Below, piece after piece: positions 34,030-44,760 of a stretch of DNA of 64,000 bases. A program made the translations under genes and the position numbers. The first letter of the stretch is position 1. Each line of letters opens with the position of its first letter. A model generated the notes under the pieces. It was not told the origin of the DNA, did not search any database, and saw only the letters and a list, made by a program, of their open reading frames with translations. This DNA is from Gilvimarinus sp. DA14 (GTDB taxonomy: Bacteria; Pseudomonadota; Gammaproteobacteria; Pseudomonadales; Cellvibrionaceae), in NCBI RefSeq assembly GCF_024204685.1, contig NZ_CP100350.1, positions 3,250,501 to 3,314,500 on the forward strand, given 5' to 3'.

Positions 34030-35769
34030 GTGCAGCATCTGACATTAAAGTCATGGCGGTTTTACAGCGTAGTCTTAGCTATGCTGGTGCTTGCCGCGCT
34101 GCTTATCTGGCGTATTGCGTCTTTGCAGGTGCTGCCCGATACCGCTCGGGGCTACCAGTTTCTGCAGGGCCAGGGCGACGCCCGCACCATTCGTACCGAG
34201 CCCATCAGTGCCTACCGCGGCGTTATCACCGATCGCAACGGCGAGCCGTTAGCGGTGAGCACGCCCGTGGAGTCCATATGGGCCAACCCACAAATTTTGC
34301 TGCAAAACCCTAAAGACTGGGGCCGACTGTCTCAGGCGCTGGGCTGGAACAAGGCCCAGCTGGAAAGCCGCCTGGCACGTTACTCGGGCAAAGAGTTTGT
34401 CTATTTGGAGCGTCACCTGCCGCCCCAAGAGGCCGCCGCCATTCTCGACTTGGGGGTTGATGGCGTTTACACCCAGCGTGAATACCGCCGCTATTACCCC
34501 GCCGGCGAAGTGGCAGCGCACATCGTCGGAATGACAGATATCGATGATCGCGGTCAGGAGGGCATGGAGCTAGCCTACGACGCCTGGCTTGCCGGTGAAA
34601 GTGGCGCCAAACAGGTCCTGAAGGATTTGCGAGGTCGCACCGTAAAAGAGCTGGGCCTGATTCAATCGGCTCGCAGCGGGCGCCCCTTGGCGCTCAGTAT
34701 CGATTTACGTCTGCAGTATCTAGCGCATCGTGAATTGAAAGAAGCCGTGCAGGAGTTTGGCGCTAAGGCGGGCTCTGTGGTGGTGCTTAATGTGCGCACT
34801 GGCGAGGTCTTGGCAATGGTGAATCAGCCATCTTACAACCCCAATGATCGCGCCAATATTCATCCGGCCAGTCTGCGCAACCGCGCCCTTACCGATGTGT
34901 TTGAGCCCGGCTCCACCATGAAGCCCCTGGCTGTGTTGGCAGCCCTGGAAAGCGGTAAATTTCACCCTTACTCGGTCATTGATACCACTCCGGGTTATGT
35001 TCAGGTGGGGCGTAAAACCTTGCTCGACCCGGTCAATTATGGCGAGTTGGACCTAACCCGCATTATCGCTAAGTCAAGCCAGGTGGGCATGACCAAAATG
35101 GCATTGTCCATGGAGCCCAACCTGATTCGCGATATGTACTACCGTTTGGGGCTGGGGCAGGGCACGGGCACCGGCTTTCCCGGTGAGGCTGTCGGAGTAC
35201 TGCCCTCTTACACTAAGTGGAAGCCCATTCAGCGTGCCACTTACGCGTTTGGTTATGGCTTGAATTTGACGGTCTTACAGTTGGCGCATGCCTATGCGGT
35301 GCTCGCCAGTGATGGTGAGCAGCGTCCAGTATCTTTGCTGCGCAGTGAAGACACGCCCGCGCCCGGGCAGAAAATTGTCGACAGCGAGCACACCCGCGCC
35401 GTTATGAAAATGCTGCGCAAAGTTGTCAGCATGCAGGGCACCGGCAGCCGCGCGAAAGTCGAAGCGTATCCGGTGGCAGGTAAAACAGGTACTGCACACA
35501 AGGCTGATGCCGGTGGCTATGCCGACAACCGTTACATAGGCTCGTTTGTGGGGGTTGCGCCGGCGGACAACCCAGAGATCGTTGTTGCGGTAATGATTGA
35601 TGAGCCCAACGATTCGAAATATCACGGCGGCCAGGTAGCAGCCCCGGTTTTTTCCAGTGTTACCGAAGGGGCTTTGCGTTTACTGCAAGAGCCGCCGCGC
35701 TCGGCGCCCAATCGTTTGACGGTGAAAAAGCGCGAATCGAGTGATCAGGTGGCGGGGGTGACTCTATGA
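34030..35769 (+). CDS. ftsI: Division transpeptidase FtsI (PBP3)
   Basis: FtsI is the septal peptidoglycan transpeptidase and a beta-lactam target, working with FtsW. The 579 residues have a short cytoplasmic tail, one helix (SVVLAMLVLAALLIWRIASL), a pedestal domain and the transpeptidase domain. The SxxK motif is S295-T-M-K298 and the KTG motif begins at K485 (GKTGTAHK). The second motif, normally SSN in this protein, reads S349-S350-Q351 (AKSSQVGM), which is unusual. The start is GTG directly after the ftsL stop; the stop overlaps murE by 4 nt. Confidence 0.94.
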   Translation: MQHLTLKSWRFYSVVLAMLVLAALLIWRIASLQVLPDTARGYQFLQGQGDARTIRTEPISAYRGVITDRNGEPLAVSTPVESIWANPQILLQNPKDWGRLSQALGWNKAQLESRLARYSGKEFVYLERHLPPQEAAAILDLGVDGVYTQREYRRYYPAGEVAAHIVGMTDIDDRGQEGMELAYDAWLAGESGAKQVLKDLRGRTVKELGLIQSARSGRPLALSIDLRLQYLAHRELKEAVQEFGAKAGSVVVLNVRTGEVLAMVNQPSYNPNDRANIHPASLRNRALTDVFEPGSTMKPLAVLAALESGKFHPYSVIDTTPGYVQVGRKTLLDPVNYGELDLTRIIAKSSQVGMTKMALSMEPNLIRDMYYRLGLGQGTGTGFPGEAVGVLPSYTKWKPIQRATYAFGYGLNLTVLQLAHAYAVLASDGEQRPVSLLRSEDTPAPGQKIVDSEHTRAVMKMLRKVVSMQGTGSRAKVEAYPVAGKTGTAHKADAGGYADNRYIGSFVGVAPADNPEIVVAVMIDEPNDSKYHGGQVAAPVFSSVTEGALRLLQEPPRSAPNRLTVKKRESSDQVAGVTL

Positions 35770-37262
35770 GCGCCGCCATAAACCTTGGGGAGCTGGTAAA
35801 TCAAACGGACGCCGCCTGGGCGTCTGTGTGCGTTTCGGGCATGACCTCTGACAGTCGCCATGTGCGCAGCGGCGATGTGTTTGTCGCACTGCAGGGGGCT
35901 CGAGTTAACGGTGCTGAGTTTATCGATGATGCGGTCGAGGCAGGAGCTGTAGCTATTCTTAGCGATAGCGAGGCAAGCCTGAGTTACGCCGGTGAAACAC
36001 CGGTGGTACGGGTAAAGTCGCTGCACAAAAATTTAAGTGAGATTGCCGGTCGTTTTTACTCAGACCCCAGCGCGGCGATGGATATTATTGGCATTACTGG
36101 CACCAATGGTAAAACCACCACCGCGCTCTTGGCGGCGCAGCTGTTGCAAAAGCTGGGGCGCAAAGCGGCGGTGATGGGCACTCTGGGGTTTGGTTTGTTG
36201 GAGCACGAGTTAACTGCTACAGGTTTTACCACGCCCGACGCCATTACCACTCAACGCGCTCTCGCGCTGTTGCGCGAGCAGGGCGCTGATACGTTAACAA
36301 TGGAAGTGTCCTCTCACGCCCTGGCGCAACATCGGGCGCGCCATGTGGCCATGCGTACCGGCGTGTTTACCAATTTATCCCACGATCATCTGGACTTTCA
36401 CGGCGATTTAAAAGCCTATGGCAAGGCCAAGGCACGCTTGTTAAAAGCGCGCGGCTTACAGCATGCGGTTATTAATCGCGATGACCCCTGGTGCAAGTCG
36501 CTGCTGAAAAAAGCGGGCGACTTGAGTCGAGTGCTCAGCTACTCGCTAACTTCCGCCAAAGCGGATGTGCGCTTTGAATCTATCGAGTATTTGGTCGATG
36601 GCATTCATGCCCGGGTCAATGTGCATGGCGAGCAGGCGCAAATCCGCTCGAAGCTAGTCGGTGACTTTAATGCCAGCAATCTTCTTGCGGTGATCGCCAT
36701 TGCCTACTTACGCGGTTTCAGTCTTACGGATATCTGCGCGCAAATTGAGGTGTTGACTCCGGCCCCCGGACGAATGGAGCAAGTGCGCATTGCCCCCGAG
36801 CAGGACATTCAGGTGGTGGTGGATTACGCCCATACACCCGATGCACTGGTAAAAGCGCTGCGTGCGCTCAGAAGACACACCGAGGGCAGCATCTGGTGTG
36901 TGTTCGGTTGCGGCGGTGATCGCGACCCGGACAAACGTCCGGTAATGGGGCGGGTGGCAGAGAAGTCCGCCGATTATGTGCTGGTGACTAACGATAACCC
37001 CCGTAGTGAAGATCCGGCGGAAATCGCCAGTCAAATTGTGCGTGGCATGCACAACCCCGAGCGCTGTTTGATTATTCCCGAACGGGACAAAGCTATTGCC
37101 CTTGCCGTGCAGCAAGCGGCGGCCGGTGATGCTGTATTACTGGCGGGCAAAGGGCACGAACAGGTGCAATCCTTTGCTGAGCGTGACCTGCCTTTTAGCG
37201 ATGTTGAGCAAGCGATCATGGCGCTGCAAATCCGCCAGCAAAAAAGCGGAGGTGGCGCATGA
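35766..37262 (+). CDS. murE: UDP-MurNAc-L-Ala-D-Glu:meso-DAP ligase
   Basis: MurE adds meso-diaminopimelate to the stem peptide in the cytoplasm. The 498 residues have the ATP-binding loop GITGTNGKTTT and the mid-domain HDHLDFHG with the carbamylated-lysine region (AYGKAKARLL). The substrate motif DNPRSEDP is present, in which DNPR specifies meso-DAP rather than lysine. It overlaps ftsI and murF by 4 nt on each side (ATGA), so translation is coupled. Confidence 0.96.
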   Translation: MSAAINLGELVNQTDAAWASVCVSGMTSDSRHVRSGDVFVALQGARVNGAEFIDDAVEAGAVAILSDSEASLSYAGETPVVRVKSLHKNLSEIAGRFYSDPSAAMDIIGITGTNGKTTTALLAAQLLQKLGRKAAVMGTLGFGLLEHELTATGFTTPDAITTQRALALLREQGADTLTMEVSSHALAQHRARHVAMRTGVFTNLSHDHLDFHGDLKAYGKAKARLLKARGLQHAVINRDDPWCKSLLKKAGDLSRVLSYSLTSAKADVRFESIEYLVDGIHARVNVHGEQAQIRSKLVGDFNASNLLAVIAIAYLRGFSLTDICAQIEVLTPAPGRMEQVRIAPEQDIQVVVDYAHTPDALVKALRALRRHTEGSIWCVFGCGGDRDPDKRPVMGRVAEKSADYVLVTNDNPRSEDPAEIASQIVRGMHNPERCLIIPERDKAIALAVQQAAAGDAVLLAGKGHEQVQSFAERDLPFSDVEQAIMALQIRQQKSGGGA

Positions 37263-38635
37263 TCGGCGAGATGTCACTACAGCAGCTGGTGCGTGAATTC
37301 TCCGCCGAGCTGACCGCGGTTAAAACGGCCGACTGCAAACCCTTTACCCGAGTCTGTACGGACTCCCGCCAGCTTGCAGCCGGTGACTTTTTTGTCGCCT
37401 TGCGCGGGCCTAATTTTGACGGCCATCAGTTTTTGCCGCAGGCAGAAAAAGCCGGCGCTGTGGCAGCCCTGGTCGATAGCCTGGTGACGGACTGCGCGCT
37501 ACCGCAGCTGCAGGTTGACGATACGATTTTAGGTTTGGGCGAAATCGCGCGGATCAATCGCAGCCGATTTAACCGCCCGGTAATTGCGATTACCGGCTCC
37601 AGTGGCAAGACTTCGGTGCGCACTATGGTGGATGGCATTTTGCGCTGCGAGGGCGAGGTGTTAACCACTGCTGGCAATTTGAATAATCATATTGGCGTGC
37701 CGCTAACCCTGCTTAAGCTCAATGGCAGCGAGCGCTATGCGGTGATTGAAATGGGTGCCAGTGGTATAGGCGAGATTGCCTATTTGTGCAGCCTGGCAAT
37801 ACCCGATGTGGTCTTGGTTAATAACGTAATGGCTGCTCACCTTGAGGGCTTCGGCTCTTTGGAGGGGGTAGCAGAAGCCAAGGGTGAAATTTATCAGGGC
37901 GTAAAAGACAGTGGCTGTTGTGTGGTGAATCTGGATGATCAGTTTGCCGCGAAATGGTTGCGTGAGTTACACGATCGCAAGCGTTTGACCTTTGCGCTGC
38001 AAAACCAACAAGCCGATTGTTACGCCGAAAATATAATGATGCAAGGGCGTGGCCAGCACTTTGACTTAATGCTGGCCGGGCGGCGTTTACCAGTGCGGTT
38101 GCAGGTCTCCGGCACGCACAATGTGCGCAACGCCATGGCGGCGGCTTGCTGCGCCTATGCCGTGGGCGCCAGCGATGCGTCTATTGTCAGTGGTCTGGAA
38201 AGTTTTACTCCTGTTGCCGGGCGCATGAAGTATCTGCCGGGGCCGTGTGGCAGCACGATTATCGATGATGCCTACAACGCTAACCCGGGTTCGGTACGCG
38301 CTGCAATTGATGTTCTCGCCGCAACGCCGGGCGCCACTATTTTGGTGTTGGGAGATATGGGCGAACTGGGCGAAGAAGGCTACTTACTGCACGCGGAAAT
38401 TGGCGTCTACGCATCGGATAAAAATATTCAGGCGGTTTTTACCCAGGGGCCATTAGCTCAGGCGGTTAGCGATAATTTCAGTGGTCCAGCTAAGCACTTT
38501 GACGATCAGCAGCAACTGATCGAACACTTATTGGCAGTTATTACGGAAAGCGACTGTACCGTTTTGATAAAAGGTTCACGCAGCGCCCGGATGGACCGTG
38601 TTGTCAGCGCCTTAACCTGCGAGGAGAAATCCTGA
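37259..38635 (+). CDS. murF: UDP-MurNAc-tripeptide:D-Ala-D-Ala ligase
   Basis: MurF adds D-Ala-D-Ala to complete the UDP-MurNAc pentapeptide. The 458 residues carry the P-loop AITGSSGKTSVRTMV, the NLNNHIGVPLTLL motif, EMGASGIGEIAYL, and the C-terminal IDDAYNANPGSVRAAID. A GGAGG ribosome-binding site lies inside the end of murE. mraY starts directly after its stop codon. Confidence 0.96.
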   Translation: MIGEMSLQQLVREFSAELTAVKTADCKPFTRVCTDSRQLAAGDFFVALRGPNFDGHQFLPQAEKAGAVAALVDSLVTDCALPQLQVDDTILGLGEIARINRSRFNRPVIAITGSSGKTSVRTMVDGILRCEGEVLTTAGNLNNHIGVPLTLLKLNGSERYAVIEMGASGIGEIAYLCSLAIPDVVLVNNVMAAHLEGFGSLEGVAEAKGEIYQGVKDSGCCVVNLDDQFAAKWLRELHDRKRLTFALQNQQADCYAENIMMQGRGQHFDLMLAGRRLPVRLQVSGTHNVRNAMAAACCAYAVGASDASIVSGLESFTPVAGRMKYLPGPCGSTIIDDAYNANPGSVRAAIDVLAATPGATILVLGDMGELGEEGYLLHAEIGVYASDKNIQAVFTQGPLAQAVSDNFSGPAKHFDDQQQLIEHLLAVITESDCTVLIKGSRSARMDRVVSALTCEEKS

Positions 38636-39718
38636 ATGTTGCTCTGGCTGGCAGAACAATTACAAAGCTACCACAGCGGTTTCTTTGTCTTTCAGTACTT
38701 AACTCTGAGGGCCATTCTCAGCGTTATGACGGCTCTGGGGATTTCGCTGCTGCTCGGTCCCTGGATGATTCGCAAATTAAATCAATTACAAATTGGTCAG
38801 TCGGTACGCGACGACGGCCCGCAATCGCACTTGAGTAAATCGGGTACCCCAACCATGGGGGGCACCTTGATCTTGGCGGCGATTTTTATCAGCAGCTTGT
38901 TGTGGTCTGACTTAAGCAATCGTTACGTGTGGGTAGTGCTGGTGGTTACCGCTATTTTTGGCGCTGTCGGCTGGGTCGACGATTATCGCAAAGTGGTGCA
39001 GAAAAATTCTCGCGGTTTGCCCGCGCGTTGGAAGTATTTTTGGCAGTCGGTAGGTGGTGTTGGGGCCGCAATTTTTCTTTATGTGACGGCGACCCAGGCG
39101 GTGGAGACACAATTGTTTTTACCTTTTTTCAAGAATTTTGCGCTGGAGCTAGGGCTGTTTTACATCGTGCTTACCTACTTTGTGGTGGTGGGTTCGAGCA
39201 ACGCGGTCAATCTTACCGACGGGCTCGACGGTTTGGCGATTATGCCGTCGGTCATGGTGGCAGGTGCGCTCGGGGTTATCGCCTATGTGGTGGGCCACTA
39301 TGAGTTTGCGCAATATCTGCACATTGCTCATGTGCCGGGTAGTGGCGAGCTGGTGGTGTTTTGTGCTGCGTTGTGCGGTGCGGGGCTCGGCTTTTTGTGG
39401 TTCAACACTTATCCGGCGCAGGTTTTTATGGGCGATGTAGGCGCCCTGTCGCTCGGCGCGGCGCTGGGTATTATCGCTGTTATTGTGCGTCACGAAGTGG
39501 TGTTTTTTATTATGGGTGGGGTTTTCGTCATGGAAACTCTGTCGGTGATTTTGCAGGTAGGCTCATACAAGTTGACCGGCAAGCGAATCTTCCGCATGGC
39601 GCCGCTGCATCACCATTTTGAATTAAAAGGCTGGCCCGAACCCCGGGTCATTGTGCGTTTTTGGATTATTACGGTCATGCTGGTGTTGTTCGGCCTGGCC
39701 ACGTTAAAACTGCGTTAG
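38636..39718 (+). CDS. mraY: Phospho-MurNAc-pentapeptide translocase MraY
   Basis: MraY transfers phospho-MurNAc-pentapeptide to undecaprenyl phosphate and makes lipid I. It is an inner-membrane protein with about ten helices and 360 residues, the same length as in E. coli. Landmarks are [13 protein letters not shown], the Mg2+-binding [18 protein letters not shown], and [10 protein letters not shown], followed by [29 protein letters not shown] in the murF end serves as its ribosome-binding site. Confidence 0.97.
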   Translation: MLLWLAEQLQSYHSGFFVFQYLTLRAILSVMTALGISLLLGPWMIRKLNQLQIGQSVRDDGPQSHLSKSGTPTMGGTLILAAIFISSLLWSDLSNRYVWVVLVVTAIFGAVGWVDDYRKVVQKNSRGLPARWKYFWQSVGGVGAAIFLYVTATQAVETQLFLPFFKNFALELGLFYIVLTYFVVVGSSNAVNLTDGLDGLAIMPSVMVAGALGVIAYVVGHYEFAQYLHIAHVPGSGELVVFCAALCGAGLGFLWFNTYPAQVFMGDVGALSLGAALGIIAVIVRHEVVFFIMGGVFVMETLSVILQVGSYKLTGKRIFRMAPLHHHFELKGWPEPRVIVRFWIITVMLVLFGLATLKLR

Positions 39719-39725
39719 GTGTAAT

Positions 39726-41078
39726 GTGACTGATTTGATTGCCACAAGCAAATTGATCGCCGTCGTGGGCACCGGAGTTTCCGGTTTGTCTGCTGCGCGC
39801 TTTTTGCAGCGCAATCATCAGCGCTTTGCGTTATTTGATACCCGCGCCGAGCCGCCTAACCGCCAGTTAATTGCCGAGCAGTTTGCCGATGTGCACTGCG
39901 AATTTGGCCATTGGGATGCCGAACTTCTGGCCAGCGCCGACGAGATTATCGTCAGCCCCGGCATTGCAACCACCATCGATGCCTTGGCTCCGGCCCGCGA
40001 CGCTGGTGTGCCTATAGTGGGTGATATCGAAGTGTTTGTGCGTCATGCGCGCGCGCCCATCGTCGCCATCACTGGCTCCAACGGTAAAAGTACGGTAACC
40101 ACCCTGGTGGGTGAGATGGCTAAGGCCGCCGGGCTTGAGGTGGCCGTGGGTGGCAACCTGGGTACGCCTGCGTTGGATTTACTGGATGATGCGGTTGAGC
40201 TTTATGTATTGGAGCTATCCAGTTTTCAGCTCGAGACCGTCAGTAAGTTGGGCGCGCAAGTGGCCTGTATTCTTAATATCAGCCCCGATCATATGGACCG
40301 CTATTCCGGCATGCCTGCCTATCACGCCGCCAAGCAGCGCGTGTATTTCGGTGCGCGCAATGTGGTGGTTAACCGACAAGATCCGCTTACCCGTCCACCG
40401 CTCGCCGATGATGTTGCGCTGAGTAGCTTTGGCGGCGCCGCTGACTTTAAAAATATCGGCACGATTGAGCAGCAAGGTGAACTTTATCTATCCGCCGATT
40501 TAAAACCGTTAATCCCGGTTAGCGAATTAAAGATTAAAGGCCAGCATAATATCGCCAATGCCCAAGCGGCACTGGCCATTGGCCGCGCCGCAGGTTTGCC
40601 GATGGCAGACATGTTGGCGGCGCTGCGCGAATTTACGGGTCTGGCTCATCGCTGTGAGTGGGTCGGCCAGGTGCAAGGCGTCGATTACATTAACGACTCC
40701 AAAGGCACCAACGTCGGCGCTACTTTGGCAGCCATTAATGGTATGGCGCCAGCTACAGGAAAGCTGGTGGTGTTGTTGGGTGGCGTGGCGAAAGACAGAG
40801 ATTTTTCTTCGCTTATTCCCGCACTCAATGCCAACGCCAAAGCCGTGATTCTTTACGGTCAAGATGCCGATGTGATCGCGACCTCATTGGGCGATAAGGT
40901 CGACACCATTGTGCGCGCTCAGGGTTTGCAAGATGCCGTCGGCGCGGCAGCGCGTGTGGCGACAGCGGGCGATGCGGTGTTACTAAGTCCGGCCTGTGCA
41001 AGCTTTGACGAATTCAATAACTACAGCGAGCGCGGCGATGCGTTTCGCCGTTACGCGCAGGAGGCGGCCCATGCTTAA
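39726..41078 (+). CDS. murD: UDP-MurNAc-L-Ala:D-Glu ligase
   Basis: MurD adds D-glutamate to UDP-MurNAc-L-Ala. The 450 residues start at GTG 39726 with AGGTG upstream. The N-terminal UMAG-binding part is GTGVSGLSAARFL; the ATP loop is ITGSNGKSTVTTL; NISPDHMDRYSG and INDSKGTNVGAT follow, then LSPACASFDEFNNYSERGDAF. The stop lies 8 nt inside ftsW. Confidence 0.96.
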   Translation: MTDLIATSKLIAVVGTGVSGLSAARFLQRNHQRFALFDTRAEPPNRQLIAEQFADVHCEFGHWDAELLASADEIIVSPGIATTIDALAPARDAGVPIVGDIEVFVRHARAPIVAITGSNGKSTVTTLVGEMAKAAGLEVAVGGNLGTPALDLLDDAVELYVLELSSFQLETVSKLGAQVACILNISPDHMDRYSGMPAYHAAKQRVYFGARNVVVNRQDPLTRPPLADDVALSSFGGAADFKNIGTIEQQGELYLSADLKPLIPVSELKIKGQHNIANAQAALAIGRAAGLPMADMLAALREFTGLAHRCEWVGQVQGVDYINDSKGTNVGATLAAINGMAPATGKLVVLLGGVAKDRDFSSLIPALNANAKAVILYGQDADVIATSLGDKVDTIVRAQGLQDAVGAAARVATAGDAVLLSPACASFDEFNNYSERGDAFRRYAQEAAHA

Positions 41079-42273
41079 GCTGGATCAGCCTCTGTTACGC
41101 GGTGTTGAGCCGGACTGGACGCTGGTGTGTCTGTGGTTTGCGCTTATGTCCATTGGGGTGGTGATGGTGGCCTCGGCATCCGTGGCCTTTGCTGGCGCTA
41201 CCTACGATAACAGTTGGTTCTTTTTACAGCGCCACATGCTGTTTATGTTGCTGAGCTTGGCGATTGCGACAGTCATTTTTCTTCTGCCTTCCGAATACTT
41301 ACAGCGCTTTAACTTGCTGTTTATTATTGGTGCCGTCGCTTTACTGGTATTGGTGTTGGTGCCGGGGATTGGCAAGCGGGTGAATGGCGCGCAGCGCTGG
41401 ATAGATTTGGGAGTGTTTACGCTGCAAATATCCGAAGTGGCTAAGTTTGCGGTTATTGTTTATTTCTCCAACTATTTTGCCAAGCGCCATCCCAATGCCG
41501 TTAGTAGCTGGAAAGAATTCGGCCGCTTGATTGGACTCTTGGGCATTATTCTTATGCTGCTGGTTCTGGAACCAGATTTTGGCGGTACCGTGGTGATTGG
41601 TGCTACCGCTATAGCCATAATGTTTATCGCCGGCCTTAAACTGCGTTACTTTGTGCCTTTGGCTTTGGGCGCGGTGGGCGTGTTGGCAACCCTGGCGGTG
41701 GTAAGCCCCTACCGCATGAAGCGTCTGGTCACCTTTATGGACCCCTGGGCAGATCAGTTTAACGCCGGCTATCAGCTAACTCAGTCCCTGATCGCGTTCG
41801 GGCGCGGGGAGTGGTTAGGCATGGGACTAGGGAACAGTGTGCAAAAACTATTTTATTTGCCCGAAGCCCACACTGATTTTATTTTTGCCATTCTCGCCGA
41901 AGAGCTTGGCCTGATCGGTTGCTTGTTGGTGCTGGGGCTGTTTGCTGCACTGATTATCAAGTTACTGGCAATCTCCAAGGCCTGTCGTCAGCACGGCAAC
42001 TACTTTCTGTGTTACTTCGTATTCGCCACCGCAGTTCTTTTTACCTTGCAGGTATTTATCAATATTGGCGTGGCCAGCGGGTTGCTGCCAACCAAAGGCT
42101 TGACGCTGCCGTTTATCAGTTACGGCGGCAACAGCTTGTTGGTTAGCTGCGCCCTGATGGCCGCCGTTTTGCGCGCAGATATGGAAATTAGAACTATACC
42201 TAAAGCGCGCGTGCCTGTAACCAATCCTTCGCGTGTGCGTCAGGACAGCGCCGTGGCTGGAGGTGCAGCGTGA
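41071..42273 (+). CDS. ftsW: Septal glycosyltransferase FtsW
   Basis: FtsW is a SEDS-family peptidoglycan glycosyltransferase that pairs with FtsI at the septum. The start at ATG 41071 (MLKLDQPLLRGVEPDW) has CAGGAGG about 6 nt upstream; a longer frame from 40996 lies inside murD. Ten helices are visible in 400 residues. Landmarks are NGAQRWIDLGVFTLQISEVAKFAVIVY, LLVLEPDFGGTVVI (catalytic Asp region), LAEELGLIG, and GLTLPFISYGGNSLL. The end overlaps murG by 4 nt (GTGA). Confidence 0.96.
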   Translation: MLKLDQPLLRGVEPDWTLVCLWFALMSIGVVMVASASVAFAGATYDNSWFFLQRHMLFMLLSLAIATVIFLLPSEYLQRFNLLFIIGAVALLVLVLVPGIGKRVNGAQRWIDLGVFTLQISEVAKFAVIVYFSNYFAKRHPNAVSSWKEFGRLIGLLGIILMLLVLEPDFGGTVVIGATAIAIMFIAGLKLRYFVPLALGAVGVLATLAVVSPYRMKRLVTFMDPWADQFNAGYQLTQSLIAFGRGEWLGMGLGNSVQKLFYLPEAHTDFIFAILAEELGLIGCLLVLGLFAALIIKLLAISKACRQHGNYFLCYFVFATAVLFTLQVFINIGVASGLLPTKGLTLPFISYGGNSLLVSCALMAAVLRADMEIRTIPKARVPVTNPSRVRQDSAVAGGAA

Positions 42274-43340
42274 GCCGCATGTTGATTATGGCCGGTGGTA
42301 CCGGCGGGCATGTGTTTCCGGCACTCGCTGTTGCGCGCGAGCTGCAGAGCCGCGGGCACACTGTTAGCTGGCTGGGTACCCAGCGCGGTATTGAAGCGCG
42401 CCTGGTACCAGAGGCGAGGATTGAGCTGAATTTTATTTCTGTTGAGGGTGTGCGCGGTAAAGGCGCGGCCGGTTTGCTTAAGGCACCTTTCTTAGTCAGT
42501 TATGCAGTCTTGCAGGCGCTTAAAATTTTGCGCCGGGTTAAACCGTCAGTGGTTATTGGCTTTGGTGGCTTTGCTTCGGGACCGGGGGCAGTGGCAGCAA
42601 AAATTCTGCGCCTGCCTTTGCTTATTCACGAACAAAATGCGGTGGCGGGTACCACTAATAAACTCTCAGCCAAGTTCGCCCAGCGAGTGCTCACTGGCTT
42701 TGATCAGGTGCTGCCGGGTGGCGAATGGGTGGGCAACCCGGTGCGCGACGAAATTCGCAATTTGCCTGCGCCCGCCGAGCGGTTTTCCGCCCGCGCGGAT
42801 CAGCCGATTAACTTACTGGTGTTGGGCGGCAGCCTGGGCGCATTGGCGATTAACGAATTAGTTCCCCAGGCGTTGGCAATGCTGCCGCCCGAGCTGCGCC
42901 CACGGGTACAGCATCAATGCGGTGCCAGGCACGAAGAGGCTACCACCCAGGCCTATGTTCGCCACCAGGTGGAAGCATCGGTCAAACCATTTATTTCCGA
43001 TATGGCCGAAGCCTATGCCTGGGCCGATTTCGTGATCTGTCGTGCCGGAGCACTGACTGTGGCTGAGCTGGCGGCAGCGGGAATTGGGGCGCTGTTGGTG
43101 CCTCTGCCTTCGGCCATCGACGATCACCAAACACATAACGCTGCGGTTCTCGCCGGTGCCAGTGCCGGTATCAGCGTACCGCAAAGAGATTTAACGCCAG
43201 AGAGTCTGGCTAAACTGCTGCAGGAAAGACTTTTGCACCGCGACACTTTATTACAGCTGGCCGAGCGCGCCCGCACTGTGCATAAAGGTGATGCCGCCGC
43301 AAAAGTCGCCGACGCCGCAGGGGAGTTGATGCATGGATAA
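42270..43340 (+). CDS. murG: UDP-GlcNAc:lipid I GlcNAc transferase MurG
   Basis: MurG converts lipid I to lipid II on the cytoplasmic face of the membrane. The 356 residues have the [18 protein letters not shown] loop, [29 protein letters not shown], and the UDP-GlcNAc site [17 protein letters not shown] with [14 protein letters not shown]. It starts with GTG in a 4-nt overlap with ftsW and overlaps murC by 8 nt. Confidence 0.96.
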   Translation: MSRMLIMAGGTGGHVFPALAVARELQSRGHTVSWLGTQRGIEARLVPEARIELNFISVEGVRGKGAAGLLKAPFLVSYAVLQALKILRRVKPSVVIGFGGFASGPGAVAAKILRLPLLIHEQNAVAGTTNKLSAKFAQRVLTGFDQVLPGGEWVGNPVRDEIRNLPAPAERFSARADQPINLLVLGGSLGALAINELVPQALAMLPPELRPRVQHQCGARHEEATTQAYVRHQVEASVKPFISDMAEAYAWADFVICRAGALTVAELAAAGIGALLVPLPSAIDDHQTHNAAVLAGASAGISVPQRDLTPESLAKLLQERLLHRDTLLQLAERARTVHKGDAAAKVADAAGELMHG

Positions 43341-44757
43341 AACCATACCCTATTACGAAGTGCCGGAGATGCGTCGCATTCGCCGCATTCATTTTATCGG
43401 TATCGGTGGCGCCGGTATGAGTGGTATTGCCGAGGTGTTGTTGAATCAGGGTTATTTAATTTCTGGCTCGGATTTAAAAGAATCCAGTGTGACCCAGCGT
43501 CTGAAAGAAAAAGGCGCCGAGGTTTTTATCGGCCACAGCGCGGAGAATATCAGCGGTGCTGATGTAGTGGTTAACTCCAGCGCCGTGGATGAGAACAACC
43601 CCGAAATGGTAGCCGCGCGCAGCAACCGGGTGCCGGTAGTGCGCCGCGCCGAAATGCTGGCCGAACTGATGCGTTATCGCCACGGTATTGCTGTCGCGGG
43701 CACCCACGGTAAAACCACCACCACCAGTTTAATGGCCTCGGTGTTAGCCGCTGCCGATCGCGATCCGACTTTTATTATTGGCGGTTTGGTTAACAGTGCT
43801 GGCAGTAACGCGCAGTTGGGACAGAGCCGCTACCTGGTGGCCGAAGCTGACGAGAGCGACGCGTCGTTTTTGCACCTGCAACCCATGGTGGCGATCGTGA
43901 CCAACATTGACGCCGACCACATGGATACCTACGAGGGCGACTTCTCTCGTTTAAAGCAGACCTTTATCGAATTTTTGCACAACCTGCCTTTCTACGGCTT
44001 GGCGGTGGTCTGTGGTGATGACCCTATCGTGCAGGAAATTATGCCCGAAGTATCGCGTGCGATTACCACCTATGGTTTTTCTGAGCAGTGTGACTTGCGC
44101 GCGGTGAATATTGTGCAAGACAAAATGCATTCAGAGTTTGATGTGGTGCATGGCGATGCTGCGCCTTTGCATGTACGTCTGAACATTCCAGGGCAACACA
44201 ATATTCTAAACGCGCTAGCGGTTATTGCGGTGGCGCGCGATGAGGGCATTGATGACAGCGCCATAGCCAAAGGGCTGGAAAACTTTGCCGGGGTCGGGCG
44301 CCGCTTTCAGGTATACGGCAACTATCCGGTGGGCGATGGCGAAGCCATGCTGGTGGATGACTACGGACATCACCCGCGCGAAGTGGCGGCCACCATTAAA
44401 GCCATTCGCGACGGTTGGCCAGAGCGCCGTTTGGTTATGGTCTACCAGCCTCATCGCTACACTCGCACCCGCGATTTATATGAAGACTTTGTCGAGGTGT
44501 TGTCGGCGGTGGACACATTAGTGTTGCTAGAGGTGTACAGCGCTGGAGAAGAACCTATTCCGGGAGCCGATGGTCGCCATCTGTGCCGCAGCATCCGTAC
44601 TCGCGCTCAGGTGGACCCTATTTTCGTTGAAGGTATCGACGGCGTGCCGGGCGTGATGCGCGACATTGTACAGCCGGGCGATATTGTCATTACTCAGGGG
44701 GCTGGCAACGTCGGCGCCCTGGCCCAAGAGCTGGCCAAGCGTCAGTTGGTGGAGTAG
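43333..44757 (+). CDS. murC: UDP-MurNAc:L-Ala ligase
   Basis: MurC adds L-alanine to UDP-MurNAc, the first peptide step. The 474 residues have the N-terminal [23 protein letters not shown] loop, the ATP loop [40 protein letters not shown] and [14 protein letters not shown], then [12 protein letters not shown]. ddl starts 3 nt after the stop. Confidence 0.96.
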   Translation: MDKTIPYYEVPEMRRIRRIHFIGIGGAGMSGIAEVLLNQGYLISGSDLKESSVTQRLKEKGAEVFIGHSAENISGADVVVNSSAVDENNPEMVAARSNRVPVVRRAEMLAELMRYRHGIAVAGTHGKTTTTSLMASVLAAADRDPTFIIGGLVNSAGSNAQLGQSRYLVAEADESDASFLHLQPMVAIVTNIDADHMDTYEGDFSRLKQTFIEFLHNLPFYGLAVVCGDDPIVQEIMPEVSRAITTYGFSEQCDLRAVNIVQDKMHSEFDVVHGDAAPLHVRLNIPGQHNILNALAVIAVARDEGIDDSAIAKGLENFAGVGRRFQVYGNYPVGDGEAMLVDDYGHHPREVAATIKAIRDGWPERRLVMVYQPHRYTRTRDLYEDFVEVLSAVDTLVLLEVYSAGEEPIPGADGRHLCRSIRTRAQVDPIFVEGIDGVPGVMRDIVQPGDIVITQGAGNVGALAQELAKRQLVE

Positions 44758-44760
44758 ATC

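Noticed and set aside
33128-34054. Long minus-strand open frame of 308 codons across rsmH and ftsL
   Set aside because: It is antisense to two clear dcw genes, has low-complexity His/Pro-rich translation and no family signature; a shadow of biased codon use.
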